Below, in pieces: positions 24,162 through 33,419 of a DNA stretch of 51,110 nt. Each line of letters starts with the position of its first letter. Positions within the stretch are counted from its first letter, which is position 1. Under the pieces are notes generated by a model. The model made no database searches. It was not told where the DNA came from and saw only the letters and a list, made by a program, of their open reading frames with translations. The position numbers were made by a program, and so were the translations under genes. This DNA is from JAAXKN01 sp050258415 (lineage in GTDB: Bacteria > Bacteroidota > Ignavibacteria > Ignavibacteriales > SURF-24), in NCBI GenBank assembly GCA_050258415.1, contig JBLMYS010000207.1, positions 1 to 51,110 on the forward strand, read 5' to 3'.

Positions 24162-26990
24162 ATGAATAATATATTAAAGATAAATATATCAGCCTCCAGG
24201 GCTGCAGTGGGTGTATTGGCTATAGTTCTATACTGGGCATTGTTCTTATGGCTGCACGATTATCTTGCAATGCCGCCATTTCCACTTATTATTCTGCCTA
24301 TGGTTGCCTTAAGCTGGTTCTGGGGTATGAAAAGGGGGATGCTTGCAGGAATATTTTTAATTTTAAGCAGCATGCTTTATGTGATGATTTTTCACATTCA
24401 TTGGGGAAATCCCGCTCTGGGAAGCATTTCGCTTGCTGTCTCCCTTGCACTCGGCAGTGCTGCCGGATGGATCAGAAAACTCTATGATAAGGAAAAGTTA
24501 GAGTCGGCTATGCTCGCCCGGGAGCACAAGGCCCTCCTTAAAGAGATGGAGGAAAGAAAGGCCGCCGAAAAAAGAGCACTATGGAATGAGCATTTCCTGA
24601 AAGTAATGTCTAATTCCTCACCCGTCGGTATACTTGCCATCAACAACTTAAGCGACCAGGTTTTGTTCTGCAATCACTTCTTCTGTGAAATTTTTAATCT
24701 TTCGGGACTTGAAAAAAAACTGCTCTCAGGAGAGATAAAAAATTCGGAGCTTAAAAGTTACTGCATTAAAAGTGTAAAGGATCAGGCGAAATACCAGGAA
24801 CTCTTTGCTCCTGTGCTCGATCCAAATTCAAGAAGAGTAATTAATGTTAACATTGAATTTATGGACAACCGCGTAATTAATCACTACTCTTCTGAAATCA
24901 GGGATGAAAACGATGAATACCTGGGGCGTCTTTTTGTTTTTGTTGATGTAACGGAAAGAAAAAAACAGGAAGACCTCTTAAAAAAGCGTTTTGACTACGA
25001 ACACCTTCTTTATGAAATCTCCAACGGGTTTATTAATACTTCTCCCGGGGAACTGGACGAAGTCTTTAACTCTTCGCTTAAGAAAGTCTGTGAATTCCTG
25101 GGAATGGACCTCGGGTATTTCTACCAAACTGACTTTGAGGCAGGTATAGCAAAAAATCTCTATGAATGGCGCAGCAGCAGTGTGGATAAAAATGCTGCAA
25201 AAATCCATAGCGTTAACCCGGATGTCTGGCCCACGATTAAGAAAAAACTTGGAAATTTAGAAAAGGTGGTCGTTCCCGACGCCCTGGAACTGCCCGATAA
25301 CCAGTCGGGTGAAAAAGAATTTATCTTGGGCATGGGTATAAGGTCAGTTATCATTTTCCCCGTTGTCTTAAGAAATAAACTTATGGGATTTTTAGGCTTC
25401 AGCTCAATTTCCCCACGGAAATATACCCATGATGCCGATGAGGTGCTAAAGATTATCGGCACGGTTTTTACAAATGCTCTGGTCCGCAAACAGAAAAATG
25501 AGGCCCTTCTGGAAAGCGAGGAACGCTTCCGCCTCCTTATTCAGCACTCGACAGATATGATCGGTATTCTTGACACTGATGGATACGTAACATACGTCAG
25601 TTCTGCATCCAAAACCATCACCGGAAAAGATCCTGGGGAATGGCGCGGAAAACTGCTCTATCCATTTCTTCATCCTGACGACGCTGGTAAAGTTAAAGGG
25701 GCAATACGAAAATTTGTTGAAAACCCTGATCTTCCTCCTATTAAGCTTTCACTCAGAATTCAGTCTGAAGAAGGCAGGACCATATTCCTGGAGACAATCT
25801 TAAACGGGCAGCTTAATAATCCCTCCATCAAGGGAATCGTCTGTAACTCAAGGGATATGTCGCAGCACTTTGCTCTTCAGGAAGCCCTGCGCGATTCACA
25901 CAACTTCCTGAACGCCGTACTTAACAGGGCCAGTGATCCGATGTTCGTTAAGGATAACAGCCACCGCTATACAATGGTAAATGAGGCCTACTGCAGACTT
26001 GTCGGATTTTCAAAAGAGCAGCTCCTTGGAATAACTGATTTCAACCTGTTCCCTGAAGAACTTGCTGAACGCTTTCATGAAAAGGATGACTATGTATTTA
26101 ATATTGGAGAAGTTGAGAATTTTGAAGTTGAATTTACTGACCCCAACGGGAATAAACATTTTGCCGTAACGAATGAAACCCTTTATCAGGATGAAAAGGG
26201 AGAAAAGTATATTATAGCCAATATACGCGATGAGGCCAAAAGAAAAGAGCTGGAAAGGGAAATTAACATCGCTTTTATGAAGGAAAAAGAGCTGAGCGAA
26301 ATGAAATCTAAATTCATCTCCATGGTCTCTCATGAGTACAGGACGCCTCTTACTGCCATACTTTCTTCAACCGAACTCCTGGAACTCTTCGGCGTTGATA
26401 TGACTACGGATGAAAGACAGGAACACCTGGATAAAATTAAAAATTCGGTCGACTTCCTTATTTCGATGCTCAATGAAGTGCTCCTTATAAGCAGGGCTGA
26501 AAGCAGGCGAATGGAATATAACCCGGCTTCATTTGAGCTGATTGCTTTCTGCAGAGAAATGATCCGTAACATAACAGACAGTACAAAGTGCAATATTGAG
26601 CTGAAATCCAGCTTCCCATCCAGGACTGTGGTGATGGATAAAAGCCTGCTGCGTCATATCATTATAAACCTGCTCTCTAATGCGGTCAAATATTCAACCG
26701 TAGGGGCTTCAGTCAGTTTTAATGTCCAGAACAATGCAAACTATATTGACTTTGAGGTTATAGATTCGGGCATGGGTATCCCGGAAGAGGACCAGGTAAG
26801 ACTTTTTGAACCTTTCTTCAGGGCAAATAACGTTCTTAATATTTCAGGCGCTGGACTCGGCCTTTCTATTGTAAAACACTGTGTTGAACTTCATAAGGGG
26901 AGTATTTCATTTGAAAGCAGACTTTCTGAAGGCACCACCTTCCGGGTCAGTCTGCCCGATGAATTTCAGGAAAATATGATTGCTTCCTGA
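24162..26990 (+). CDS. Membrane PAS-GAF-PAS-PAS sensor histidine kinase
   Basis: A 942-residue kinase. Several hydrophobic helices lie in residues 10-105 with almost no periplasmic part, followed by a PAS (about 140-265), a GAF (about 275-440), two more PAS domains (about 445-570 and 575-690), HisKA with H724 in VSHEYRTPLTA, and a HATPase domain with NLLSNAVKY, DSGMGI and GAGLGLSIVKH. No clear ribosome-binding site precedes the ATG. It is the first gene of a same-strand run of four signalling genes that reaches 30790. The adjacent receiver gene at 27185 is its most likely phosphate acceptor, by position only. Confidence 0.95.
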   Translation: MNNILKINISASRAAVGVLAIVLYWALFLWLHDYLAMPPFPLIILPMVALSWFWGMKRGMLAGIFLILSSMLYVMIFHIHWGNPALGSISLAVSLALGSAAGWIRKLYDKEKLESAMLAREHKALLKEMEERKAAEKRALWNEHFLKVMSNSSPVGILAINNLSDQVLFCNHFFCEIFNLSGLEKKLLSGEIKNSELKSYCIKSVKDQAKYQELFAPVLDPNSRRVINVNIEFMDNRVINHYSSEIRDENDEYLGRLFVFVDVTERKKQEDLLKKRFDYEHLLYEISNGFINTSPGELDEVFNSSLKKVCEFLGMDLGYFYQTDFEAGIAKNLYEWRSSSVDKNAAKIHSVNPDVWPTIKKKLGNLEKVVVPDALELPDNQSGEKEFILGMGIRSVIIFPVVLRNKLMGFLGFSSISPRKYTHDADEVLKIIGTVFTNALVRKQKNEALLESEERFRLLIQHSTDMIGILDTDGYVTYVSSASKTITGKDPGEWRGKLLYPFLHPDDAGKVKGAIRKFVENPDLPPIKLSLRIQSEEGRTIFLETILNGQLNNPSIKGIVCNSRDMSQHFALQEALRDSHNFLNAVLNRASDPMFVKDNSHRYTMVNEAYCRLVGFSKEQLLGITDFNLFPEELAERFHEKDDYVFNIGEVENFEVEFTDPNGNKHFAVTNETLYQDEKGEKYIIANIRDEAKRKELEREINIAFMKEKELSEMKSKFISMVSHEYRTPLTAILSSTELLELFGVDMTTDERQEHLDKIKNSVDFLISMLNEVLLISRAESRRMEYNPASFELIAFCREMIRNITDSTKCNIELKSSFPSRTVVMDKSLLRHIIINLLSNAVKYSTVGASVSFNVQNNANYIDFEVIDSGMGIPEEDQVRLFEPFFRANNVLNISGAGLGLSIVKHCVELHKGSISFESRLSEGTTFRVSLPDEFQENMIAS

Positions 26991-27125
26991 AACAAATATC
27001 CGGTTTCCCCTTTACGTGAATTTTGTTATTTTTTGTTACTCCTTTTTTACTTTAGACTTAGATTTAAAGCTGTGATATATTTGGGATAAAACGATGCTAT
27101 TATAGAATATTGTGATATTACCAGT

Positions 27126-27143
27126 CTGCGGCTTTGGCCGCGG
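27126..27143 (+). terminator. Short GC hairpin ahead of the receiver gene
   Basis: CTGCGGC and GCCGCGG pair (one G-T) around a TTTG loop, 136 bases past the kinase stop and followed by ATTATCATTTTC. It may be a weak terminator or leader structure. TGTGATAT occurs at 27071 and 27111 just upstream, exactly 40 bases apart, a possible operator pair. Confidence 0.4.
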
Positions 27144-27184
27144 ATTATCATTTTCTTAACAACAAAAAGGATTTTTTATTATAA

Positions 27185-27607
27185 ATGGAAAAGATTCTTG
27201 TAATTGAAGATCACTCTCCTGTAAGGGAGAACTTAAAGCAGCTCCTCCGGAAGGCAGGCTATGAAGCTGTCACTGCTGAAAATGGAAGTAAAGGCGTGGA
27301 TCTTGCGATGGAATTAAAGCCGGACCTTATTCTCTGCGACATAATGATGCCCGGTATGGACGGATATGATGTCCTAAAAGAGCTGAGCTGCTGCAAGGAG
27401 ACCTCTTCAATTCCTTTCTTATTCTTAACCGCTAAGGCAGAAATGGCTGACCTGAGACAGGGGATGGAGCTTGGCGCGGATGATTACCTGGTCAAACCCT
27501 TTAAGGCCGGCGATTTGCTGAAGGCTGTTAAAATCAGGCTTGAAAAAAGAGGAATGACTGCTCCAGTGGAAAAAGAAGACCCTCAAATTTCCTCCCCGGC
27601 TCTTTAG
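27185..27607 (+). CDS. Stand-alone receiver (CheY-like) response regulator
   Basis: A 140-residue protein with one receiver domain (1-120) and a short polar tail; there is no DNA-binding or enzyme output. The acidic pocket (E8, D9), the phosphoacceptor D52 in LILCDIMMPGMDG, T82 and K104 are all present, so it should be phosphorylatable. It sits between two kinase genes. It is closely similar to the receiver of the next gene, with the key residues at the same positions, which suggests duplication. It may carry phosphate between kinases or act by protein binding. It is the only stand-alone receiver in the window. Confidence 0.95.
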   Translation: MEKILVIEDHSPVRENLKQLLRKAGYEAVTAENGSKGVDLAMELKPDLILCDIMMPGMDGYDVLKELSCCKETSSIPFLFLTAKAEMADLRQGMELGADDYLVKPFKAGDLLKAVKIRLEKRGMTAPVEKEDPQISSPAL

Positions 27608-27746
27608 CTTCCCGCTTATCGTCAAAAATAACCCGCTTATTTGCAAAATAGCCCTGTTACCACATTTTATGATGCTGGCCCATGAAATTGAGTTAACTTA
27701 GCGTGTCAAATTATATTCATTTTATTCCATGCAGCTGGAGGATAAA

Positions 27747-28811
27747 ATGGCTGGTATTCTTGTTGTCGAAGATGACCTTTCTACACGGAGTAACTTAATA
27801 CAATTACTCGAAAGAAGCGGTTACAGCGTTCTTTCTGCCCAAAGCGCGGAAATAGCACTTGAGATGATGGAGAATGAAACTCCCGACCTTATTATTTCGG
27901 ATATTATGATGCCGGGAATGGATGGTTATGAATTCCTGAGGCGTGTTAACGGGGATAATAGCCCGGACCATATACCATTTATCTTTCTTACGGCCAGAAG
28001 TGAAATTTCCGATTACAGACAAGGAATGCTCGCCGGCGGAGATGACTATATTACAAAACCCTTCAAGGCTCATGACCTACTGAGGTCAGTTGAGGTCCGC
28101 CTGAAGAAAAAAGAAAAGTCCGAAAGAAAACTCGAAGAATTTAAGAGCAGCATTACACACAACATAAGCCACGAGTTCAGAACCCCCCTTGTCCCGATCA
28201 TCGGTTATTCGCAGATGATAAAGGAGAATTACTGGCATCTGGGGCCTGCTGAAGTACTTGAAATGACAGAAGAAATTCAGTCCTCAGGCAGCTGGATGCT
28301 GAAGATGATAGAAAAATTTCTCCTGCTTCTGGAACTTGAAGAAAGTTCTTCGGCTGAGATGAATGAAAATTTTTGCCACGCCCTTGAAGTAGTTCATGAG
28401 TTAACTGAACACATCGCTTCCCTTAATAACAGGACAGATGATCTCCACTTAAACCTGAAAGCTGCAAAAGTAGCTCTTGAGAGGCGGGACCTTGAAAGAA
28501 TCATTACTGAACTGCTTGAGAATTCCTTCAGGTTTTCAAGCGCTGGTTCTCCTGTTGAAATTATTTCATATTCAGATGAATGTTTCCACGTTATTACAGT
28601 AAAAGATTCCGGAAAAGGGATGAGCCCCGATCAGCTGAAAAAAATCTCCGCTTTTTTCCAGTTCAGCCGCCAGGGGGGGCACCATGCCGGCCTGGGACTT
28701 GGACTTGCAATTGTAAAGAAACTGGCTGATAAAAACAGGGCAAGTTTGAGTATCGAAAGCGCACCGGGGCTTTATACTAAAATTGTGCTCAAACTTCCAT
28801 TGTGGATTTAA
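27747..28811 (+). CDS. Receiver-histidine kinase fusion (REC-HisKA-HATPase)
   Basis: A 354-residue soluble protein. ATG at 27747 is chosen because GGAGG lies 5 bases upstream; an in-frame ATG at 27729 has no such site. The receiver (1-120) has E8, D9, D52, T82 and K104. It is joined to HisKA with H142 in NISHEFRTPLVP and a HATPase domain with TELLENSFRF, DSGKGM and GLGLGLAIVKK. A receiver placed in front of the kinase makes the kinase controllable by phosphate from another protein, so it probably sits downstream of a neighbour. The gene follows the stand-alone receiver by 139 bases. Two CCCGCTTAT copies (27611, 27632) lie between them, meaning unknown. Confidence 0.94.
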   Translation: MAGILVVEDDLSTRSNLIQLLERSGYSVLSAQSAEIALEMMENETPDLIISDIMMPGMDGYEFLRRVNGDNSPDHIPFIFLTARSEISDYRQGMLAGGDDYITKPFKAHDLLRSVEVRLKKKEKSERKLEEFKSSITHNISHEFRTPLVPIIGYSQMIKENYWHLGPAEVLEMTEEIQSSGSWMLKMIEKFLLLLELEESSSAEMNENFCHALEVVHELTEHIASLNNRTDDLHLNLKAAKVALERRDLERIITELLENSFRFSSAGSPVEIISYSDECFHVITVKDSGKGMSPDQLKKISAFFQFSRQGGHHAGLGLGLAIVKKLADKNRASLSIESAPGLYTKIVLKLPLWI

Positions 28812-28839
28812 CAATTTGATTTCCATTTGAATGACAGTT

Positions 28840-28868
28840 AAGGACATCCCTCAAAAGAGGTGTCTTTT
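28840..28868 (+). terminator. Terminator after receiver-kinase fusion
   Basis: AAGGACA-TC-CCTC pairs with GAGGTGTCTTT around an AAAA loop (two-base bulge, one G-T pair) and is followed by T-rich DNA. Confidence 0.6.
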
Positions 28869-28897
28869 ACGCGTATATATATTTTTTAGGGAGCATT

Positions 28898-30790
28898 ATG
28901 AAAATTGGTGTCGAGAAAAAAGTAACTATTTGGTTCCTGCTGGTACTCTGCCTTGGTCTGTTTTTTACTTATTTGGCCTTTAAGAGCCGGATAGATTACC
29001 AGGAAAGAGGCAATTGGGTCAGGCTTTCATATAATATACAGGCTGAAATTGAAAATATGAACGACTATATTCAGCAGATTGAAATAAATTCCCACCATTA
29101 TCTGCTTACAGGAAGACAGGAATGTATACATTCCTACAATGAGGCCCTGGACAGCCTGAATAGAAGCATTTACCAGTTTTCAGAGTTGACAAAAGATAAC
29201 CCCAAACAGCAGGAGCTCTTAAAGATTTTCTCGAAGTTTACAAGCAGAAAAGAGGTAGAACAAAAAAATTCTATAAAGGTAAAAGATACACTCAACCGCT
29301 TTATGGCTTTTACCAAGGTGGCAGAAGCATATAACCAAAACCTCGTTGACAGCCTTAAGATGGTCATTGGTCAGATGGATAGTGTTGAGGATAAACGCCT
29401 GGACGAAAGATTGCTTTCTCAGCAGAATGCATCCGTAAGATCCATTTCATCACTTATTACTCTGGTTGCACTGTTCCTTATGACATTTGGAATTTTCTAC
29501 TGGCTCATTCTGGATGACATTAAGAAAAGAAGAAGTGCCGAAGCTCAGCTTGCCCAAAGTGAAGCCTTCCTTTATATGACCTTTAACGAGGCCAATGATG
29601 CTCTTTTCCTGGTCGATTCAAAGACAAACCTGATCGAAAGGTGCAATAAGGCTGCGGTAAAAATATTCCAGGCTCAAAGTGAACAGGATCTCATAAAAAC
29701 CTTCGGCCCCAGATTTCATAAATCGGGCTTTAGTCATGCTGAGCGCGATGAAATAAATAGTGCCATCGAAAAAAACGGCGTCTGGAAAAGTGAACTTATC
29801 TACACAACACAATCCGGCAGTGAATTCTGGGGGGCAGTCTCCATTAACACCTTTAAGGCCTATTCTACTGAGCATAAACTGGTCCGCATCATTAATATTA
29901 CGGAAAGAAAGAATTCCGAACAGGCACTTAAAACTTATGCCGAGGCCCTTGAGGAAAGTAAAAACAGGCTTCAGTCGCTTACAGCCGAACTCCTCATTAA
30001 AAACAATGAGCTTAAAAAGTCCGAAGCAGCCCTCAGGGATCTTAATGTCAGCAAAGACAAGTTCTTCTCTATACTTGCCCACGATATGCGCAGCCCTTTT
30101 GCGGGACTCCTTGGCATTGCAGAGTATATGGCCGACTGCCAGGATATGATACCAAAAGATGAAATGAAAGAGCTTTCTGAGGCCGTCTATGCTTCGGCTA
30201 AGAAGGTCTACGGACTCCTTAACAACCTTCTTGAGTGGTCGAGACTCCAGATGGGAAAAATTGAATACATCCCTTCAGAAACAAACCTGAGGGAAATTAC
30301 AGATGAAATTCTCGACCTCCAGCATTCTAATGCCGAAAGTAAAGATATCCTGATGAAAAATGAAATCAATAGCTGCATTAATATCTATGCCGACCAGAAC
30401 ATGGTGGCTACTATACTCAGAAACCTCGTCTCAAATGCAATTAAATTTACGGGCATGAAAGGAGAAATTACACTTTCTGCCGTTGAAAAAGATTCTTCAG
30501 CAGAAATAAGCGTAAGGGATACCGGAATCGGAATGAGTGAGGCTGAACTGAATAAAATTTTCAGGATAGATTTAAAACACACAACTAAAGGTACCGCAGG
30601 AGAAGAAGGCACAGGACTTGGACTTGTTCTTTGCAAGGAGCTCGTAGAAAAGAATCATGGCAATATCAGGGTGGAAAGCCAGGTAGGCAGGGGAACGGAA
30701 TTTATCTTTACGCTTCCGCTTGCTCAAATAACTGATTCGGCTAAGGAAACACAGATGCTCAACAGCCCTTTGCAGAAATGGGACTTCTGA
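28898..30790 (+). CDS. CHASE3-like membrane PAS sensor histidine kinase
   Basis: A 630-residue kinase. Helix 10-30 and helix about 180-205 flank a mainly helical extracytoplasmic domain of about 150 residues that resembles CHASE3. A PAS domain (about 220-345), a coiled coil (about 345-385), HisKA with H395 in LAHDMRSPFAG, and a HATPase domain with NLVSNAIKF, DTGIGM and GTGLGLVLCKE follow. No HAMP domain is seen. GGGAG lies 5 bases before the ATG. It closes the same-strand signalling run that begins at 24162. The AHDMRSP core differs from the other two kinase types here. Its target is unknown; the receivers upstream are candidates by position. Confidence 0.94.
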   Translation: MKIGVEKKVTIWFLLVLCLGLFFTYLAFKSRIDYQERGNWVRLSYNIQAEIENMNDYIQQIEINSHHYLLTGRQECIHSYNEALDSLNRSIYQFSELTKDNPKQQELLKIFSKFTSRKEVEQKNSIKVKDTLNRFMAFTKVAEAYNQNLVDSLKMVIGQMDSVEDKRLDERLLSQQNASVRSISSLITLVALFLMTFGIFYWLILDDIKKRRSAEAQLAQSEAFLYMTFNEANDALFLVDSKTNLIERCNKAAVKIFQAQSEQDLIKTFGPRFHKSGFSHAERDEINSAIEKNGVWKSELIYTTQSGSEFWGAVSINTFKAYSTEHKLVRIINITERKNSEQALKTYAEALEESKNRLQSLTAELLIKNNELKKSEAALRDLNVSKDKFFSILAHDMRSPFAGLLGIAEYMADCQDMIPKDEMKELSEAVYASAKKVYGLLNNLLEWSRLQMGKIEYIPSETNLREITDEILDLQHSNAESKDILMKNEINSCINIYADQNMVATILRNLVSNAIKFTGMKGEITLSAVEKDSSAEISVRDTGIGMSEAELNKIFRIDLKHTTKGTAGEEGTGLGLVLCKELVEKNHGNIRVESQVGRGTEFIFTLPLAQITDSAKETQMLNSPLQKWDF

Positions 30791-30984
30791 TTTCAGATAA
30801 TACACCGGTTACGTAAAATTCAAAAATTCAGTGAATTCCGTATAAGTTTGTAAAAAAACGGATGTTTTTACCTGAAATTTGCCAAATTAAACTTTTGTAG
30901 ATATATTTTGGCCTTTAATGTCTAAAAATGTATCTTTAATTTTGCAGACAGTTTATTCTTTTATATATGTTTTCTAATTCTTTA

Positions 30985-31013
30985 GCCCGTCTGAATCTCC
31001 ATCTAAGACGGGC
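30985..31013 (+). promoter_or_regulatory. Leader hairpin upstream of the DAHP synthase gene
   Basis: GCCCGTCT and AGACGGGC form a perfect 8-base stem with a 13-base loop that ends 7 bases before the ribosome-binding site GAGGAGG (31021-31027). CTCC in the loop could pair with GGAG of that site. There is no T-run and no leader peptide rich in aromatic codons was seen, so it is not an obvious attenuator. Confidence 0.4.
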
Positions 31014-31031
31014 AGATTACGAGGAGGTTAA

Positions 31032-32069
31032 ATGATTTTGTTCTTAAAACTTGACGCTTCTGAAAAGGAAGTTCAGAAGGTCAAGGAAAAGATCGCTGCT
31101 CTTGGCTGTACACCACATCTGATATATGGTACTGAAAAACTTGCTATCGCACTTACAGGCCCTACTACCAGTCTCGACGAGGAGGAATTCCTGCTCCTCG
31201 ATTCCGTCCAGGAAGTGCTTAGAATTTCTAAGAAATATAAACTCGTAAGCCGCGAGGCTAAACGCGAGGATTCAATTATAAAAATTGAAGACGTTGAAAT
31301 TGGAGGCGATAACCTTACAATGATCGCCGGCCCATGCTCAATCGAAAGCCGCCAGCAGCTCTTTGATATCGCGGGACCATTGAAGGAAATGGGCGTAAGG
31401 CTCTTCCGCGCCGGCGCTTATAAACCCCGCACCAGCCCTTATGCTTTTCAGGGACTCAAAGAAAAGGGACTCGGCTACCTTGCTGATATTAAAAAAGAAC
31501 TCGGAATGCTCGTCGTAACAGAAGCGAAGGATACTGAAACCCTGGGCCTCGTTGCGGAAGTCTCAGATATAGTTCAGATCGGCGCAAGAAATATGCAGAA
31601 CTTCAGCCTCCTCGAAAAAGCCGGCAGCTTACAGAAACCTGTCCTTCTAAAACGCGGTCTTGCTGCTTCAATCGAAGACCTCCTTATGAGCGCGGAATAT
31701 ATAGTCTCTCAGGGCAATTTCGACGTAATACTCTGCGAAAGAGGAATCAGGACATTTGAAACATATACAAGAAATACACTCGACTTAAATGCCGTTCCGG
31801 TAATTAAAAAACTCTCGCACCTGCCCGTGTTTGTAGACCCTTCACACGGAATCGGTATCTGGGATAAAGTCCCTGCCATGTCTATGGGTGCTGTTGCATG
31901 CGGGGCGGACGGACTTATAATTGAAGTCCATAATAAACCGGATGAGGCCTTATCCGACGGGTTCCAGAGCCTCACACCGAAAAACTTTGAAAAGCTTTTA
32001 ACAAAGCTTTCCCAGCTGGCGCCAATTGTGGATAAGAAATTCGTAAGAGGTTTCCAGGAGGCCCGGTAA
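31032..32069 (+). CDS. aroF: 3-deoxy-7-phosphoheptulonate (DAHP) synthase, type I beta
   Basis: A 345-residue enzyme that joins phosphoenolpyruvate and erythrose 4-phosphate, the first step of the shikimate pathway. Residues 1-75 are the ferredoxin-like regulatory domain found in part of this subfamily. The barrel begins at about 90 and shows IAGPCSIES with C102, RAGAYKPRTSPYAFQG with K131, and DPSHGIG with H272, the metal- and substrate-binding residues. Length is typical. GAGGAGG lies 4 bases before the ATG. It is a single gene, with a leader hairpin and a strong terminator. The N-terminal domain makes feedback inhibition by an aromatic end product likely, from family knowledge. Confidence 0.97.
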   Translation: MILFLKLDASEKEVQKVKEKIAALGCTPHLIYGTEKLAIALTGPTTSLDEEEFLLLDSVQEVLRISKKYKLVSREAKREDSIIKIEDVEIGGDNLTMIAGPCSIESRQQLFDIAGPLKEMGVRLFRAGAYKPRTSPYAFQGLKEKGLGYLADIKKELGMLVVTEAKDTETLGLVAEVSDIVQIGARNMQNFSLLEKAGSLQKPVLLKRGLAASIEDLLMSAEYIVSQGNFDVILCERGIRTFETYTRNTLDLNAVPVIKKLSHLPVFVDPSHGIGIWDKVPAMSMGAVACGADGLIIEVHNKPDEALSDGFQSLTPKNFEKLLTKLSQLAPIVDKKFVRGFQEAR

Positions 32070-32088
32070 GAACAACCAATATTATAAA

Positions 32089-32124
32089 AAAAAGGGACAG
32101 GCCTGTTAAAGCCTGTCCCTTTTT
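32089..32124. terminator. Bidirectional terminator
   Basis: AAAAAGGGACAGGC and GCCTGTCCCTTTTT form a perfect 14-base stem with an 8-base loop between convergent genes. Confidence 0.95.
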
Positions 32125-32145
32125 CATTTTTAAAGGTAAATATTC

Positions 32146-33222
32146 TTAGAAAATGAAACCCACACCTGCGCCAACGGTGCTGAACTTTGCAACGTTGTAG
32201 TCAACATTCAGGTTTAAGAATGCAAGCTTGAATGCCACACCGACAGTCAGCTTTGTCGTGTTTTCACCTTCAAGATCAAACGAGATCCTGCTTGTACGCG
32301 TAGAATTTATACCCTGCGCATCTTTATATGTATATATATAGTCATAGCTAACAGCCATTTTTGAAGTCTGCAGAGATAAACCAGCATAAGGGGTAACATT
32401 AAGAGCACCAGGGCCAAAAGTTCTGCTGGCATAAAGACCATATTCTGTAGCCTTGCTCTCAAGAATATCGCCAACCTTCAGGTTCTGTGTGAAGAATCCA
32501 ACTGATAAGTTCACTGGTATTGGAGCCGGGATCCACTGGCCTATATTGTGCTGAATGCCGAAACCGAAATATTTTGATTCGCCAAGATTCTCATCGAGCT
32601 TTACAGCGGGCAGATAGCGGAATGCAACCTGTGTTCCGTAGATCGTACCAACTGTCAGCTGGGGAGCACCAAGAGGAAGCAAAGGAATGTCGTTCAATGC
32701 GCCGCCAACCCCCAAGTCAATTTTGTCTGCATTAAGCTTGTACTTGGCTCCTCCATTGAGCGTAAGATCCTTACCTGCAAAATCTATAATAATATGGTCT
32801 TCTTTTTTGCCAACAGCAGTTGGTCCAGAAAAACTAACCTGAAACGTTTCGCTGGTAAGCTTATTGAATACCTGAGTTCTGATTTGGGCATCGCTTATAC
32901 TTTGTGTCATCTTCTGAGCCTGATCGGCTGTAAAAGTATAGTCGCCAGTGAAACTGAAAGTTTTGTTTTCCTTATTATACATTGCGCCCATTGCAACAAC
33001 ACCTAACTGAATATCAACTCCCCATAGTTCAGCCTTAGGTGCTCTTGTAGTCCAGCCTGTATTCAGGTTGGCGCCAAATCCGCTGCTGATTGGTGCTAAG
33101 TAAGCCTGAGCCGCTTTGTTTGAAAGCTTGTTTAAGGTTTCTTCAAGTGATTGTGCGTTTGTTGAAGTGAAAAAAATAGTCGAAAATAGCAAAAGAGCCG
33201 TAACACGTAAAACGAACTTCAT
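32146..33222 (-). CDS. DUF6588-like outer-membrane beta-barrel protein
   Basis: A protein of about 358 residues with a signal peptide ending STNAQ. ATG at 33222 is chosen because GGGGGG lies 4 bases upstream; an ATG at 33240 would add 6 residues. The mature part is rich in alternating strands (for example AFLNLNVDYNVAKFS and VGAGVGFIF at the end), and finishes in F, as outer-membrane barrels commonly do. It resembles the DUF6588 family of the Bacteroidota branch, whose function is unknown. It is a single gene, convergent with DAHP synthase. I infer an outer-membrane location. Confidence 0.8.
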   Translation of the reverse strand: MKFVLRVTALLLFSTIFFTSTNAQSLEETLNKLSNKAAQAYLAPISSGFGANLNTGWTTRAPKAELWGVDIQLGVVAMGAMYNKENKTFSFTGDYTFTADQAQKMTQSISDAQIRTQVFNKLTSETFQVSFSGPTAVGKKEDHIIIDFAGKDLTLNGGAKYKLNADKIDLGVGGALNDIPLLPLGAPQLTVGTIYGTQVAFRYLPAVKLDENLGESKYFGFGIQHNIGQWIPAPIPVNLSVGFFTQNLKVGDILESKATEYGLYASRTFGPGALNVTPYAGLSLQTSKMAVSYDYIYTYKDAQGINSTRTSRISFDLEGENTTKLTVGVAFKLAFLNLNVDYNVAKFSTVGAGVGFIF

Positions 33223-33287
33223 AGGACCCCCCATAATCAATGATTGAAAATATGAAATTATAAGTACCTCGAAGCCCGGAGGAATTC

Positions 33288-33338
33288 ATGGCGTTTATTC
33301 TTTCCGGACGCACTAAACTAAATTGGAATGAAAAATAG
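33288..33338 (+). CDS. Candidate 16-residue small ORF
   Basis: GGAGG (33278-33282) lies exactly 5 bases before an ATG that opens a 16-codon frame (MAFILSGRTKLNWNEK, then TAG). It lies in the 180-base gap between two minus-strand genes. The ribosome-binding site is as good as those of real genes, but 16 codons can arise by chance and there is no other support. Confidence 0.2.
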   Translation: MAFILSGRTKLNWNEK

Positions 33339-33419
33339 GGAGTATATAATCAGTTGTCAAGTCCTGGGGGGCAAATAACTTTATTTTTTATTGAAGAAAA
33401 TTGTCGGTAATTCAAAAAT

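Noticed and set aside
27071..27118. TGTGATAT pair as a CRP site
   Set aside because: Half-sites are direct, not inverted, and the octamer also occurs by chance at 22673.
30985..31013. T-box or tryptophan attenuator before DAHP synthase
   Set aside because: No specifier loop, T-box sequence, leader peptide or T-run was found.
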